From Pseudovibrio sp. Ad37 (GTDB lineage Bacteria > Pseudomonadota > Alphaproteobacteria > Rhizobiales > Stappiaceae): DNA of 53,856 nucleotides. The stretch is from NCBI RefSeq assembly GCF_001623075.1, contig NZ_LMCF01000007.1, forward strand, positions 1-53,856, written 5' to 3'. Below, one piece after another: positions 17,282 to 26,071 of this stretch. Position 1 is the stretch's first letter; every line of letters starts with the position of its first letter. The notes below the pieces were generated by a model. The model searched no databases. It was not told where the DNA came from and saw only the letters and a list, made by a program, of their open reading frames with translations. Made by a program: the position numbers and the translations under genes.

Positions 17282-19165
17282 CTAAACAGCACCAGCAATC
17301 TTTTTGCCTGAGCGGCGAATATACGCAAGCAGCAAAGTCAGCGCCGCTGGGGTAATCCCATCCATGCGCGATGCTTGCCCGATGGTTGAAGGGCGCAAAG
17401 CTTCAAGCTTCTGGCGCACCTCGTTGGAAAGTCCGGTCAGTGAGGCATAGTCAATCCGCTCAGGAATAACCAAGTCCTCATCTCGTTTCAAAGCGGCGAT
17501 ATCAGCAGCCTGACGTTCCAGATAGACGGCATACATCGCATCTATAGAAACCTGTTCAGCACATTTGATATCGACATCTTTCATCTCATCAAAGATCTCA
17601 ATGAGGTCTTCAAGAGTGATATTTGGATAGGCCAACAAATCAAAGACAGAGCGCTTCACACCATCCTGATTGATCGGCAAGCCATGCTTACGCCCTTCGT
17701 TGGGTGTAATTTTGACCGACTGCATCAAATCCTTGGTTTTCCGCAGTTTTTCCATCTTCGTTTCGAAAGCGACTCGACGCGTATCACCAATACATCCCCA
17801 CTCAAGACCAAGTGGTGTGAGACGCTGGTCCGCATTGTCTGCACGTAGTGTGAGACGATACTCAGCGCGGGATGTGAACATGCGATACGGCTCAGAAACG
17901 CCCCGTGTGATGAGATCATCCACCATCACACCAATATACCCGTCAGCACGTCCAACAGTCACTGCAGCACCGTCCTGAGACGTTCTGGCTGCATTCAAAC
18001 CAGCCAACAGCCCTTGAGCACCAGCTTCTTCATAGCCGGTCGTACCGTTGATCTGACCCGCGAGGTAAAGGCCCTTCTGCTTCTTCACCTCAAGCGTGTT
18101 TGTCAGTTCAGTTGGATCGATGTGATCATACTCAATCGCATAAGCCGGCTTAAAGTACTCAACCTTCTCCAAACCCGGAATGGTGCGCAGAAACTGGATC
18201 TGAACATCCTCAGGCAGAGAGGTAGAAATACCGTTCGGATAGACCGTCGGATCATCCAGCCCTTCAGGCTCAAGAAAGATCTGATGACCATCACGATCAC
18301 CAAAGCGAACGATCTTATCTTCAATAGACGGACAGTATCGAGGACCCCTGCCCTGGATTTCGCCAGAATACATCGCTGAACGCTTAATGTTGTCGCGAAT
18401 GATCTGATGCGTCTCTGGTGTCGTCCGTGTGATGTAACACGGCACCTGACGGATCTGGATTTTGTCGGTCAGTGTAGAAAATGGAATAGGCTCTTCATCA
18501 CCTGGCTGCTGCTGAAGGATTTCCCAATTGATCGTGCGCCCATCCAGACGTGCCGGGGTACCTGTCTTCAAACGACCAAGACGCAGACTAATCTCTTCCA
18601 AAGATACAGACAAACCAAGTGCTGGCGCTTCACCATCACGACCCGCAGGAATCTGCTTATCGCCGATATGGATCAGACCACGCAGGAACGTGCCGGTCGT
18701 GATCACGACTGCCTTGGCCGAAACCTGACGACCATCACCAAGCACGACGCCTTTGAGGATATCGCCCTCACGAATCAGCGTGTCAGCTTCGCCTTCCACC
18801 ACCTCGAGATTATCAATCGCTCTAATCTCAGCTTGCATCGCTTCGCGATAAAGCTTGCGGTCAGCCTGAGAACGCGGCCCTTGCACAGCAGGCCCTTTGC
18901 GGCGATTGAGCATACGGAACTGAATGCCAGAAGCATCTGCCACCCGGCCCATCAATCCATCCAGCGCATCGATTTCTCGAACCAGATGCCCCTTCCCCAA
19001 ACCGCCAATAGCTGGGTTACATGACATCACACCAATGGTGTCAAAGCGATGAGTTATAAGCGCTGTATGGGCACCCATGCGCGCAGCTGCAGCCGCGGCT
19101 TCACAGCCTGCATGGCCGCCGCCAATCACGACAACGTCAAACTCAAGATCAAAATTATCAGACAT
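17282..19165 (-). CDS. mnmG: tRNA uridine 5-carboxymethylaminomethyl modification enzyme MnmG (GidA)
   Basis: FAD enzyme that with MnmE modifies U34 of tRNAs reading two-codon families. It is 627 residues from the start [10 protein letters not shown]. The FAD motif [10 protein letters not shown] is at 15-24. Further conserved runs are [27 protein letters not shown], GRPxR-like [14 protein letters not shown], and [16 protein letters not shown]. The start at 19165 has AGGA upstream; a longer frame reaching 19237 lacks support. It is coupled to rsmG. Confidence 0.96.
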   Translation of the reverse strand: MSDNFDLEFDVVVIGGGHAGCEAAAAAARMGAHTALITHRFDTIGVMSCNPAIGGLGKGHLVREIDALDGLMGRVADASGIQFRMLNRRKGPAVQGPRSQADRKLYREAMQAEIRAIDNLEVVEGEADTLIREGDILKGVVLGDGRQVSAKAVVITTGTFLRGLIHIGDKQIPAGRDGEAPALGLSVSLEEISLRLGRLKTGTPARLDGRTINWEILQQQPGDEEPIPFSTLTDKIQIRQVPCYITRTTPETHQIIRDNIKRSAMYSGEIQGRGPRYCPSIEDKIVRFGDRDGHQIFLEPEGLDDPTVYPNGISTSLPEDVQIQFLRTIPGLEKVEYFKPAYAIEYDHIDPTELTNTLEVKKQKGLYLAGQINGTTGYEEAGAQGLLAGLNAARTSQDGAAVTVGRADGYIGVMVDDLITRGVSEPYRMFTSRAEYRLTLRADNADQRLTPLGLEWGCIGDTRRVAFETKMEKLRKTKDLMQSVKITPNEGRKHGLPINQDGVKRSVFDLLAYPNITLEDLIEIFDEMKDVDIKCAEQVSIDAMYAVYLERQAADIAALKRDEDLVIPERIDYASLTGLSNEVRQKLEALRPSTIGQASRMDGITPAALTLLLAYIRRSGKKIAGAV

Positions 19166-19451
19166 TTCGGTCCTGCATTTCGCCCATCTAAAAACAGAGA
19201 AAGGACAAGCCACACTCTCTGCGAGCCTCTGGACCATATGAAGGCCGCAGATAAAACTTGGGGGAACTAGAAGGGCAACTACCTATTTTCTTGAAGACTT
19301 GATACAACAGGTCACGCGCTGGGTCAAAGAAAACAGCGCAGTGAGTCGCCAATGCCGCAGCATTAGTTATCCACGAGACTCACCAGCTTTTCCCCACTGA
19401 CTCACGATTCCCAAAAAATGTTTCACGTGAAACATGGCACTTCTACATCTT
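19166..19451. other. mnmE-mnmG intergenic region with parS
   Basis: A 286-base gap on the minus-strand run mnmE to mnmG. No gene is seen. It contains the best parS copy (19419-19434) next to the mnmE stop codon. Just outside that site is TTATCCACG, close to a DnaA box TTATCCACA, at about 19368-19376 on the plus strand. Confidence 0.6.
19419..19434. promoter_or_regulatory. parS site 2 (perfect, mnmG-mnmE gap)
   Basis: TGTTTCACGTGAAACA is a perfect 16-base palindrome identical to the well-known consensus parS. It is the strongest of the five copies. Confidence 0.93.
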
Positions 19452-20801
19452 TTATTTACCGACGCAGAAGTCACGGAAGATGACATCGAGCAAATCTTCA
19501 ACGTCGATTCGACCTGTGATGCGCCCAAGCTGATCAGCCGCCTGTCGCAAATCCTCACCTCTCAATTCAATCGGAAAACCCTCCGCTTGAATACCGTGGT
19601 TCAGATCTTCGACACATTGGGTCAGATGAGAACGGTGACGCTCACGAGTGATAAGCGGGTTTTCAATCAACCCTATATTTCGTTCCGCAAACGACTCGAG
19701 GCTTGATAGCAGCGCATTCATGCCACCTTCTTCACGAACAGAAACATTGATCTCTTCTGTCGTTTCGAAGGAGTCATGATCAGCATCAGAGCCCAAATCA
19801 CTCTTGGTATTAAGACGCCAGATCTCTGCACCATTCTTCAGCAAGCTCTCCGGCAACTCCTCAGCAGCCACATTAGGCGCATGTGTCCAGAGAATGAGAT
19901 CAGCTTTTTCAGCATGGACGAGAGCACGGCGAATGCCCTCTTTCTCAATCATGCCAGCACTCTCACGGATACCTGCTGTATCGATCAACGTGACCGGATA
20001 ACCACCAAGGTCCAGATGCACCTCAAGCACATCACGGGTTGTTCCAGCTTCAGGCGTCACGATCGCCACATCGCGCTGAGCCAACTTGTTCATCAAGCTG
20101 GACTTACCCGCATTAGGAGGGCCAAGCAGAACAACCTGCAGACCAGAGCGCAGACGCTCCCCTCTCCGCGCATCAGAAAGGTGGGCAACAATCTGGTCAC
20201 GAAGCTTCGCCAACTCCACCCAGATTTCGTCAGCCACAGAATCTGGAATATCGTCTTCATCAGAAAAATCGAGCTCAGCCTCAATCATCGCACGGCTGCG
20301 GATCAACGTTTCGCGCCACTGCGAATAGAGGTCTCCGAGTGCGCCATCCATCTGTCGCTGAGCCTGCCGACGCTGCGCATCGGTCTCTGCATCAATCAGA
20401 TCAGCAAGCCCCTCAACCTCAGTCAGGTCAAGTTTGTTGTTATGAAATGCCCGGCGTGTGAACTCACCCTGCTCAGCTGGCCGTGTCTTTTCAAAGCTGG
20501 AAAGCGCACGCAGCACCGCCGCAACAACAGCACGGCCACCATGGCAATGCAGCTCAACAGTGTCCTCGCCAGTAAAGCTTCCCGGGCCTTCGAACCACAA
20601 AATCAACGCATGATCCAGAACAGAACCATCTACAGGGTCCCATAATTTCTTAAGGCATGATTCACGTGAAACGGGGAATTTACCCTTAATCAGCTTTCTC
20701 AGGATTGGCCCGGACTGTGGACCTGATAAACGGATAACAGCAACGCCTGAAGGAAGTGCGCCGCTAGAAACTGCGTAGATGGTTTCCTGTTGTGTATTCA
20801 T
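19452..20801 (-). CDS. mnmE: tRNA modification GTPase MnmE (TrmE)
   Basis: Partner of MnmG in U34 modification. It is 449 residues. The N-terminal folate-binding domain begins ETIYAVSSGALPSGVAVIRLSG. The G domain is inserted in a helical domain and has P-loop GPPNAGKS at 227-234, then DTAGIRES and NTKSD. The C-terminus is FCVGK, the family's catalytic Cys end (usually FCIGK). GGGGTGGA precedes the start. The 5' part contains parS-like site 3. Confidence 0.96.
   Translation of the reverse strand: MNTQQETIYAVSSGALPSGVAVIRLSGPQSGPILRKLIKGKFPVSRESCLKKLWDPVDGSVLDHALILWFEGPGSFTGEDTVELHCHGGRAVVAAVLRALSSFEKTRPAEQGEFTRRAFHNNKLDLTEVEGLADLIDAETDAQRRQAQRQMDGALGDLYSQWRETLIRSRAMIEAELDFSDEDDIPDSVADEIWVELAKLRDQIVAHLSDARRGERLRSGLQVVLLGPPNAGKSSLMNKLAQRDVAIVTPEAGTTRDVLEVHLDLGGYPVTLIDTAGIRESAGMIEKEGIRRALVHAEKADLILWTHAPNVAAEELPESLLKNGAEIWRLNTKSDLGSDADHDSFETTEEINVSVREEGGMNALLSSLESFAERNIGLIENPLITRERHRSHLTQCVEDLNHGIQAEGFPIELRGEDLRQAADQLGRITGRIDVEDLLDVIFRDFCVGK
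20658..20673. promoter_or_regulatory. parS-like site 3 (inside mnmE)
   Basis: TGATTCACGTGAAACG differs from the perfect 16-mer at two positions and keeps the central TTCACGTGAA. It is in the mnmE coding region. Confidence 0.65.
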
Positions 20802-20896
20802 TCCACCCCCGGTTCTTTAACTGTATGATCTCGTATGAACTGCGTTAAACCTAGCCTTTACGCCAAGCAATACCTTGAACTCAGGATCACCTCTTT

Positions 20897-22903
20897 ATGA
20901 GCAGAAATCGCTTAACGAACGCTTCAAGCCCTTACCTTCTTCAACACCAAAATAACCCTGTCCACTGGTGGGAGTGGAGTAAGGAAGCACTGGAAGAAGC
21001 GCAAAAAACAAACAAGCCAATTCTGCTGTCTGTTGGCTACTCCGCCTGTCATTGGTGCCACGTTATGGCCCATGAAAGTTTTGAGGATGAAGCAACAGCC
21101 GCTCTCATGAATGAGCATTTCGTCAACATCAAGGTAGACCGCGAAGAGCGCCCGGACATTGACCAGATCTATATGCAGGCTCTCCATATGCTTGGTCAAC
21201 AGGGCGGCTGGCCACTGACCATGTTCCTCACGCCAGAGGGTGATCCATTCTGGGGTGGTACATATTTCCCAAATGAAGCACGACATGGCTCCCCTGCCTT
21301 CACGGATATCCTAACTGCAATTTCACAAAGCTTCATCGCTGATCGCGACACTATCGAAGAGAACCGGCAAGCCATCAGCCAGGCTCTCAACAAGCCACCA
21401 TCTGAGTCCTCCCCACTTTCTGGCTTCCTGATCACCGCTGCCGGCAAGCAACTCTTCAACATGCAAGACGAGGAAGAAGGTGGCATGAAGGGCGCGCCAA
21501 AGTTCCCTCAGGCCTCCGTTCAGGAACTCATCTTCAGAACTGCCAAGGCGCAAAAAAACACCTTCATGCGTGAGCAGTTTTTGAAAACCACGCGAGCGAT
21601 TTCGCAAGGTGGAATCTATGATCATGTGGGAGGTGGCCTGGCTCGTTACGCAGTCGACTCTATTTGGCTGGTCCCACATTTTGAAAAGATGCTCTACGAC
21701 AACGCGCAGTTTATCGAGCACCTGTGCTGGGCTTATCAGGAAACGGGTGATGAACTGTTTCATATCCGAATCCAAGAAATCGTCGATTGGCTAGAGCGTG
21801 ACATGAAGCTTCCCGAAGGTGGCTTCGCATCTTCCATGGATGCAGACAGTGAAGGAGTTGAAGGCAAGTTCTATGTCTGGACTTATGATGAGTTGAAGAA
21901 TCTCGTTCCGGCAGAACACTTCGAACTGTTCTCTAATGTCTACGACGTCACCCCAGATGGAAACTGGGAAGGCAACATCATCCTCAACCGACGTCACTCC
22001 CCTGCTCTTCTGGAAGCAGCTGAAGAGGAAGCCCTGGCAACCTGCAGAGCAATCCTGCTGGAGCACAGAGCGACACGCGTTCCACCACACAAAGACGACA
22101 AGGTGTTAGCAGACTGGAACAGCATGCTCGTCTGTGCACTCGTAAAAGCAAGCTCTCTTGTTTCACGTGAATCTATGCGCACTTCCGCCAAGCAGGCATT
22201 TGCCTTCATCAAACAGCAAATGTTCCAAGATGGAAAGCTCAGCCATTCCTGGCGACAGGGTCAGCGACTGGAAGTCGGCTTTGCTTCTGACTACGCATGG
22301 TGTGCAAGAGCAGCTCTCGCTTTGTACAGATCGGAACCAAATCCACTTGAGAAGCAGCGCTACCTAGAACAGGCAAAAGAGTTCCTGAAGATTCTGAAGG
22401 AGCGTTTTGCACACTCTAATGGCGCTTTTTACATGACGGATAAGGATGCCGACGACCTCATCCTCCGCCCCTATCACGCCTATGATGAAGCAACACCAAA
22501 CTACAACGCCGTAGCCGCTCTCGCCTTTTCAGAGCACTGGATCCTGACAGGTGACACATCTTCCCGTGACGTTGCAGATGGAACTCTGAATGCATTTGCA
22601 GCCGACGTTCCAAACAACATCTTCGGCACGGCATCATTGCTCACTGCACTCGATACTCGCACCCGCTTCAAGAAAGCTCTTGTCGTTCTGGGGACTGGTT
22701 CGGACGCGAATCTAATAACGCAGGCTCTGCATTCTCAAGCTGATCCTGCCCTCTATGTAGATGTTATTCCTGCTGGTGAAGCTAAGCCGATAGAGTTGGA
22801 AAACTCATCCTGGAACACGGATGAAACCACTGTCTTCATCTGCTCAGAAAAAGGATGCTCTCTGCCAGCGACAACACCTGAACAGGTGAAAGAGCAGATC
22901 TGA
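20897..22903 (+). CDS. Thioredoxin-domain protein, DUF255/YyaL (SPATA20-like) family
   Basis: Large protein of 668 residues. The N-terminal thioredoxin-like domain starts NRLTNASSPYLLQHQNNPV and carries the CHWC motif at 51-54 (SACHWCHVMAHESF), then VDREERPDID and GGWPLTMFLTP. The rest is an (alpha/alpha)6 barrel with KFPQA, GGIYDHVGGG and VPHFEKMLYDNAQ. The family is widespread, but its function is not settled; redox or sugar-epimerase-like roles have been suggested. It is divergent from mnmE, and parS-like site 4 lies inside it. Confidence 0.9.
   Translation: MSRNRLTNASSPYLLQHQNNPVHWWEWSKEALEEAQKTNKPILLSVGYSACHWCHVMAHESFEDEATAALMNEHFVNIKVDREERPDIDQIYMQALHMLGQQGGWPLTMFLTPEGDPFWGGTYFPNEARHGSPAFTDILTAISQSFIADRDTIEENRQAISQALNKPPSESSPLSGFLITAAGKQLFNMQDEEEGGMKGAPKFPQASVQELIFRTAKAQKNTFMREQFLKTTRAISQGGIYDHVGGGLARYAVDSIWLVPHFEKMLYDNAQFIEHLCWAYQETGDELFHIRIQEIVDWLERDMKLPEGGFASSMDADSEGVEGKFYVWTYDELKNLVPAEHFELFSNVYDVTPDGNWEGNIILNRRHSPALLEAAEEEALATCRAILLEHRATRVPPHKDDKVLADWNSMLVCALVKASSLVSRESMRTSAKQAFAFIKQQMFQDGKLSHSWRQGQRLEVGFASDYAWCARAALALYRSEPNPLEKQRYLEQAKEFLKILKERFAHSNGAFYMTDKDADDLILRPYHAYDEATPNYNAVAALAFSEHWILTGDTSSRDVADGTLNAFAADVPNNIFGTASLLTALDTRTRFKKALVVLGTGSDANLITQALHSQADPALYVDVIPAGEAKPIELENSSWNTDETTVFICSEKGCSLPATTPEQVKEQI
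22159..22174. promoter_or_regulatory. parS-like site 4 (inside DUF255 gene)
   Basis: TGTTTCACGTGAATCT keeps TGTTTCACGTGAA and differs at two positions in the right half. It encodes the run LVSRES. Confidence 0.6.
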
Positions 22904-22920
22904 TCTGCAAATAAATTAAA

Positions 22921-22950
22921 CGCTGACTCACAGTTTCACGTGGGTCAGCG
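22921..22950 (+). terminator. Hairpin after the DUF255 gene
   Basis: CGCTGACTCA and TGGGTCAGCG pair (one G-T) around CAGTTTCACG. There is no strong T run, so termination is possible but weak. The loop carries a GTTTCACGTG half parS. Confidence 0.4.
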
Positions 22951-22978
22951 CTCATAAATATACTTTTGAAAACATAGG

Positions 22979-22994
22979 TGATTCACGTGAAACA
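22979..22994. promoter_or_regulatory. parS-like site 5 (intergenic)
   Basis: TGATTCACGTGAAACA differs from the perfect parS at one position. It lies between the DUF255 gene and the acetyltransferase array. Confidence 0.75.
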
Positions 22995-23038
22995 TCACAT
23001 AATTCACAGATCACCCATGTTCGAGTAATCAATTAAGT

Positions 23039-23629
23039 TCAGCTCTTGGATACGCTTTCAAAACGATCCTTCGTCAAACGGTAAAGCACATGACGCACCA
23101 ACGGGTGGTCATCTTCCAACATTTGATGATTGAAATCATCAGCTGGGTTCCTCGTCATCCCCAGCCGTTGCATCAGCTTTTGCGAACGCAAGTTTGTCTC
23201 CGTCGTGAAGCTGACGATCTCATCAACCTCAAGAGTTTCGAAACCGAATCCAAGCCAGATACGAGCTGCTTCCTGCGCTATCCCCTTCCCCCATGCATCT
23301 GGGATAAACCGCCAACCAATCTCCACACACGGATCAAACGGAAGTGGTTTTGGATAGGTCGGAATGTTCAAACCACAAAAACCCAGAAACCTACCAGAAG
23401 CCCGATCCTCAACAACAGGACATGCAAAACCCAGATCAGTCTGCTTAGCCATCATACGCTCAAGCATATGGGCACTCTCATCGCGAGACATCACATCTGG
23501 GAAAAACTCCATGACGCGCGGATCTGAGTTCATCGCATCCATACCGTCCAGATCACGCTCTTCCCACTTCCGCAACACGAGACGCTCGGTCTCAATACGT
23601 GGGCACTTATCAATTAATGTCTCAACCAT
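23039..23629 (-). CDS. GNAT acetyltransferase, array member A (last)
   Basis: RimJ/RimL-type N-acetyltransferase, 196 residues from MVETLIDKCPRIETERLVLR. Conserved blocks are LVLRKWEERDLDGMDAMNSD, FLGFCGLNIPTYPKPLP, PCVEIGWRFIPDAWGKGIA (the acetyl-CoA pyrophosphate loop), ARIWLGFGFETL and SQKLMQRLGM. The substrate is unknown; small molecules, antibiotics or protein N-termini are all possible for the family. It overlaps member B by eight bases, ATGGTTGA. The longer frame to 23734 is not the start. Confidence 0.85.
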   Translation of the reverse strand: MVETLIDKCPRIETERLVLRKWEERDLDGMDAMNSDPRVMEFFPDVMSRDESAHMLERMMAKQTDLGFACPVVEDRASGRFLGFCGLNIPTYPKPLPFDPCVEIGWRFIPDAWGKGIAQEAARIWLGFGFETLEVDEIVSFTTETNLRSQKLMQRLGMTRNPADDFNHQMLEDDHPLVRHVLYRLTKDRFESVSKS

Positions 23630-24212
23630 TTTTCCGTTCCAAATACATCTTTTTTGAAAGCCTATACAAAACGTGTCGGCATAAAGGATGCTCAACAGGC
23701 ACCCCAGGAAAATCAAAATTCTCAGCAGGGTCAAAGCTCATACCAAGCTTCTCCATCACCCGCCGTGAGTTGTGATTTTGAATAACGGTAAACGCAACAA
23801 CTTCATCAAGTCCAAGAGTTTCGAATCCGAATCCAAGCCAGAATTTTGCTGCTTCTACCGCAATGCCCCTTCCCCACGCCTCGGGAATTAACTGCCAGCC
23901 TATCTCGACACAAGGCTCACATGGCAACGATTCACCATATGAAGGAACATTAAGACCACAGAACCCAAGGAAGTCCCCATTCTCTTTATCTTCGACGACA
24001 GGTAAGCAAAATCCATTTTCGTCCTGCCGTTGGATTGCTCGCTTTAAAGCCTCTTCACTTTCCTCAGCATTAGGCCTTTTACGGAAAAATTCCAAAACTC
24101 TGGGATCGGTGTTTAACTTGATCAGCCCATCCAGATCCCGCATCTCCCACTTACGAAGAACAAGGCGCTCAGTCTCAACACGTGGGCATCTATCAATCAA
24201 TGTCTCAACCAT
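23622..24212 (-). CDS. GNAT acetyltransferase, array member B
   Basis: 196 residues from MVETLIDRCPRVETERLVLR, same family as A. It resembles member E most: both have LPCEPCVEIGW, VIQNH or VVQNH, SRRVMEKLGM and HPLCRHVLYRL. The acetyl-CoA loop is AWGRGIAVEAAKFW. It ends ERKNG with its stop overlapping the start of A. Its start lies 25 bases after the remnant end of member C. Confidence 0.85.
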   Translation of the reverse strand: MVETLIDRCPRVETERLVLRKWEMRDLDGLIKLNTDPRVLEFFRKRPNAEESEEALKRAIQRQDENGFCLPVVEDKENGDFLGFCGLNVPSYGESLPCEPCVEIGWQLIPEAWGRGIAVEAAKFWLGFGFETLGLDEVVAFTVIQNHNSRRVMEKLGMSFDPAENFDFPGVPVEHPLCRHVLYRLSKKMYLERKNG

Positions 24213-24237
24213 GCACTTGCTCCCGAAAGCTTTCCCT

Positions 24238-24785
24238 TCAGAGACGATACAAAACATGCCGGCTCAATGCATGTCCCTCTTCGATCAAAGACCTCTGAAG
24301 CATCTCTGGTCATTCCCAGCTTCTGCATTACTCTTTCAGAACGCCAGTTAACGCGTGCGGTAAAACTCACGACCTCATCAAGACGAAGAGTTTCGAATCC
24401 GAATCTAAGCCAGATCCGCGAGGCTTCCTGAGCAATCCCCTTCCCCCCATACATCACCTATCAAACGCCATCCGATCTCCACACACGGGTCGAAAGGCAG
24501 CGGTTCTGGATAGGTCGGCACACCGAGCCCACAAAGCCCTAAGAACCTCCCTGACGCTCGTTCTTCAACAACTGGAGTACCAAACCCATACTTCACCTGC
24601 TTTGCCATGAGCCGCTCAAACATCCGCTCACTGTCCTGCCGGGACATCACTGCCGGAAAGAATTCCATCACCTATGGGTCTGCATTCATCTGAACAAGCC
24701 CCTCCAAATCACGCTCTTCCCACTTCCTCAAAATAAGCCGGTCAGTCTCAATACGCGGACACTTGTCGATGACCTCTTCAATCAT
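24238..24785 (-). pseudogene. GNAT acetyltransferase, array member C, broken
   Basis: A third copy that can be followed across frames. It starts MIEEVIDKCPRIETDRLILR at 24785. It meets an in-frame TAG at about 24674, where the sisters have DPRVMEF (here DP, stop, VMEF). It shifts frame at a run of six G near 24445-24450, where the loop should read WGKGIAQEA. It shifts again near 24270-24280 before ending RHVLYRL and TGA at 24238. It is closest to member A (VMSR, PTYPEPLPFDPCVEIGWR). Three separate lesions argue for real decay and not one sequencing error. Confidence 0.82.
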
Positions 24786-24798
24786 AGCTCTGCCTCAA

Positions 24799-25362
24799 TT
24801 ACTTTTGTCGCGTCATTTTGTAGAGCACTTGGCGTTTAAGCCTGTGCCCATCCTCAAGCAGGGGATGCTCAAACTCTTCAACACGAACCATACCAAGACG
24901 CTGCATCACCTTCTCGGAGCGAGAGTTTTGCACGGGTGTAAAGCTGACAATCTCATTGAGTTGTAGAGTTTCGAGTCCGAATCCAAGCCACATTTGTGCG
25001 GTTTCCGTAGCAAAGCCCTTTCCCCACTCACTGCGTAGGAGCCGCCAGCCTATCTCAACGCAGGGACCAAATGAAAGATGATCCTGATATCCCGGAACCT
25101 TCAGCCCACAATATCCAAGAAACCGCCCACTCCGTTTTTTAGCGATAACCGAATAGCAAAAACCTTCCCGCTGTTGCGCCTCCATGTAACGCACCAACAT
25201 CTTCTCACTCTCAGCACGAGACAGCACCGATGGATAGAACTCCATCACCCGCGGATCAGCATTCATTTCCGCAAGACCATCCAGATCAGTAAGCTCCCAC
25301 TTCCGCAGCACCAATCGCTCAGTCTCAATACGCGAACACCGATCAATCGCGATATCAACCAT
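24799..25362 (-). CDS. GNAT acetyltransferase, array member D
   Basis: 187 residues from MVDIAIDRCSRIETERLVLR. Blocks are GRFLGYCGLKVPGYQDHLSF, PCVEIGWRLLRSEWGKGFA, AQMWLGFGLETLQLNEIVSF and SEKVMQRLGM. It is the most divergent living member (PGYQDHLSFGPC; tail LYKMTRQK). It overlaps the end of E by the same eight bases, ATGGTTGA, that link B and A. A frame reaching 25467 is not the true start. Confidence 0.84.
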   Translation of the reverse strand: MVDIAIDRCSRIETERLVLRKWELTDLDGLAEMNADPRVMEFYPSVLSRAESEKMLVRYMEAQQREGFCYSVIAKKRSGRFLGYCGLKVPGYQDHLSFGPCVEIGWRLLRSEWGKGFATETAQMWLGFGLETLQLNEIVSFTPVQNSRSEKVMQRLGMVRVEEFEHPLLEDGHRLKRQVLYKMTRQK

Positions 25363-25945
25363 TAGCTTGCTCACGGAACTGAGCTGCAGAGAGCCTGTAC
25401 AAAACATGCCGGCACAAAGGATGGTCAACCGAAACATTCGGAAAATCAAAGTCCTCAGCAGGATCATGTGTCATGCCAAGCTTCTCCATCACTCTCCGGG
25501 ACTTGTGATTTTGCACGACCGTGATGGCAACAATTTCATCAAGCTGAAGCGTTTCGAATCCGAATCCAAGCCAGAACCTAGCCGCTTCAACAGCAATGCC
25601 CTTTCCCCATGTCTCAGGGGTAAGCCGCCAACCAATCTCAACACAGGGCTCACATGGCAAAGGCCCACTGTACGCAGGAACATTGAGCCCACAAAAACCG
25701 AGAAAGAAACCAGTCTTTTTGTCTTCCACCACGGGAAAACAGAAACCATGCTTTTCTTCCTGCCTCATCATAATATCAAGAAACTGCCGCGCTTCATCTG
25801 GCGTATTCAAGGAGCGGAAAAACTCCATCACTCTCGGGTCACCATTCATGCGAATGACACCATCCAGATCCCGGTCTTCCCACCGACGAAGAACAAGCCT
25901 TTCGGTTTCAACACGCGGGCATTTATCCAGCAGCACCTCTTCCAT
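25355..25945 (-). CDS. GNAT acetyltransferase, array member E (first)
   Basis: 196 residues from MEEVLLDKCPRVETERLVLR; first gene of the array in transcription order. Blocks are FLGFCGLNVPAYSGPLPCEP, WGKGIAVEAARFWLGFGFET and SRRVMEKLGMTHDPAEDFDF. It is nearest to member B. Its stop codon lies in the start of D. The rho terminator lies just upstream, so the array must have its own promoter or depend on readthrough. Confidence 0.85.
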   Translation of the reverse strand: MEEVLLDKCPRVETERLVLRRWEDRDLDGVIRMNGDPRVMEFFRSLNTPDEARQFLDIMMRQEEKHGFCFPVVEDKKTGFFLGFCGLNVPAYSGPLPCEPCVEIGWRLTPETWGKGIAVEAARFWLGFGFETLQLDEIVAITVVQNHKSRRVMEKLGMTHDPAEDFDFPNVSVDHPLCRHVLYRLSAAQFREQANG

Positions 25946-26013
25946 ATTCCCCTCCCCTCATTTCGTAATAGAATCCAACTATTAAAAGCGCCAAAAATTG
26001 GCTTAAAAAATAA

Positions 26014-26054
26014 AAAAAGCCCCGCTCACCGAATTGGCGAGCGGGGCCGAAAAA
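26014..26054 (-). terminator. Rho-independent terminator after rho
   Basis: Stem GCCCCGCTCaccGAATTggcGAGCGGGGC (26019-26047 written without its tails), flanked by A-rich sequence that gives a T tail on the minus strand. It follows the rho stop by about 20 bases. Confidence 0.88.
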
Positions 26055-26071
26055 TTCGGTAGGCAGTAAAC

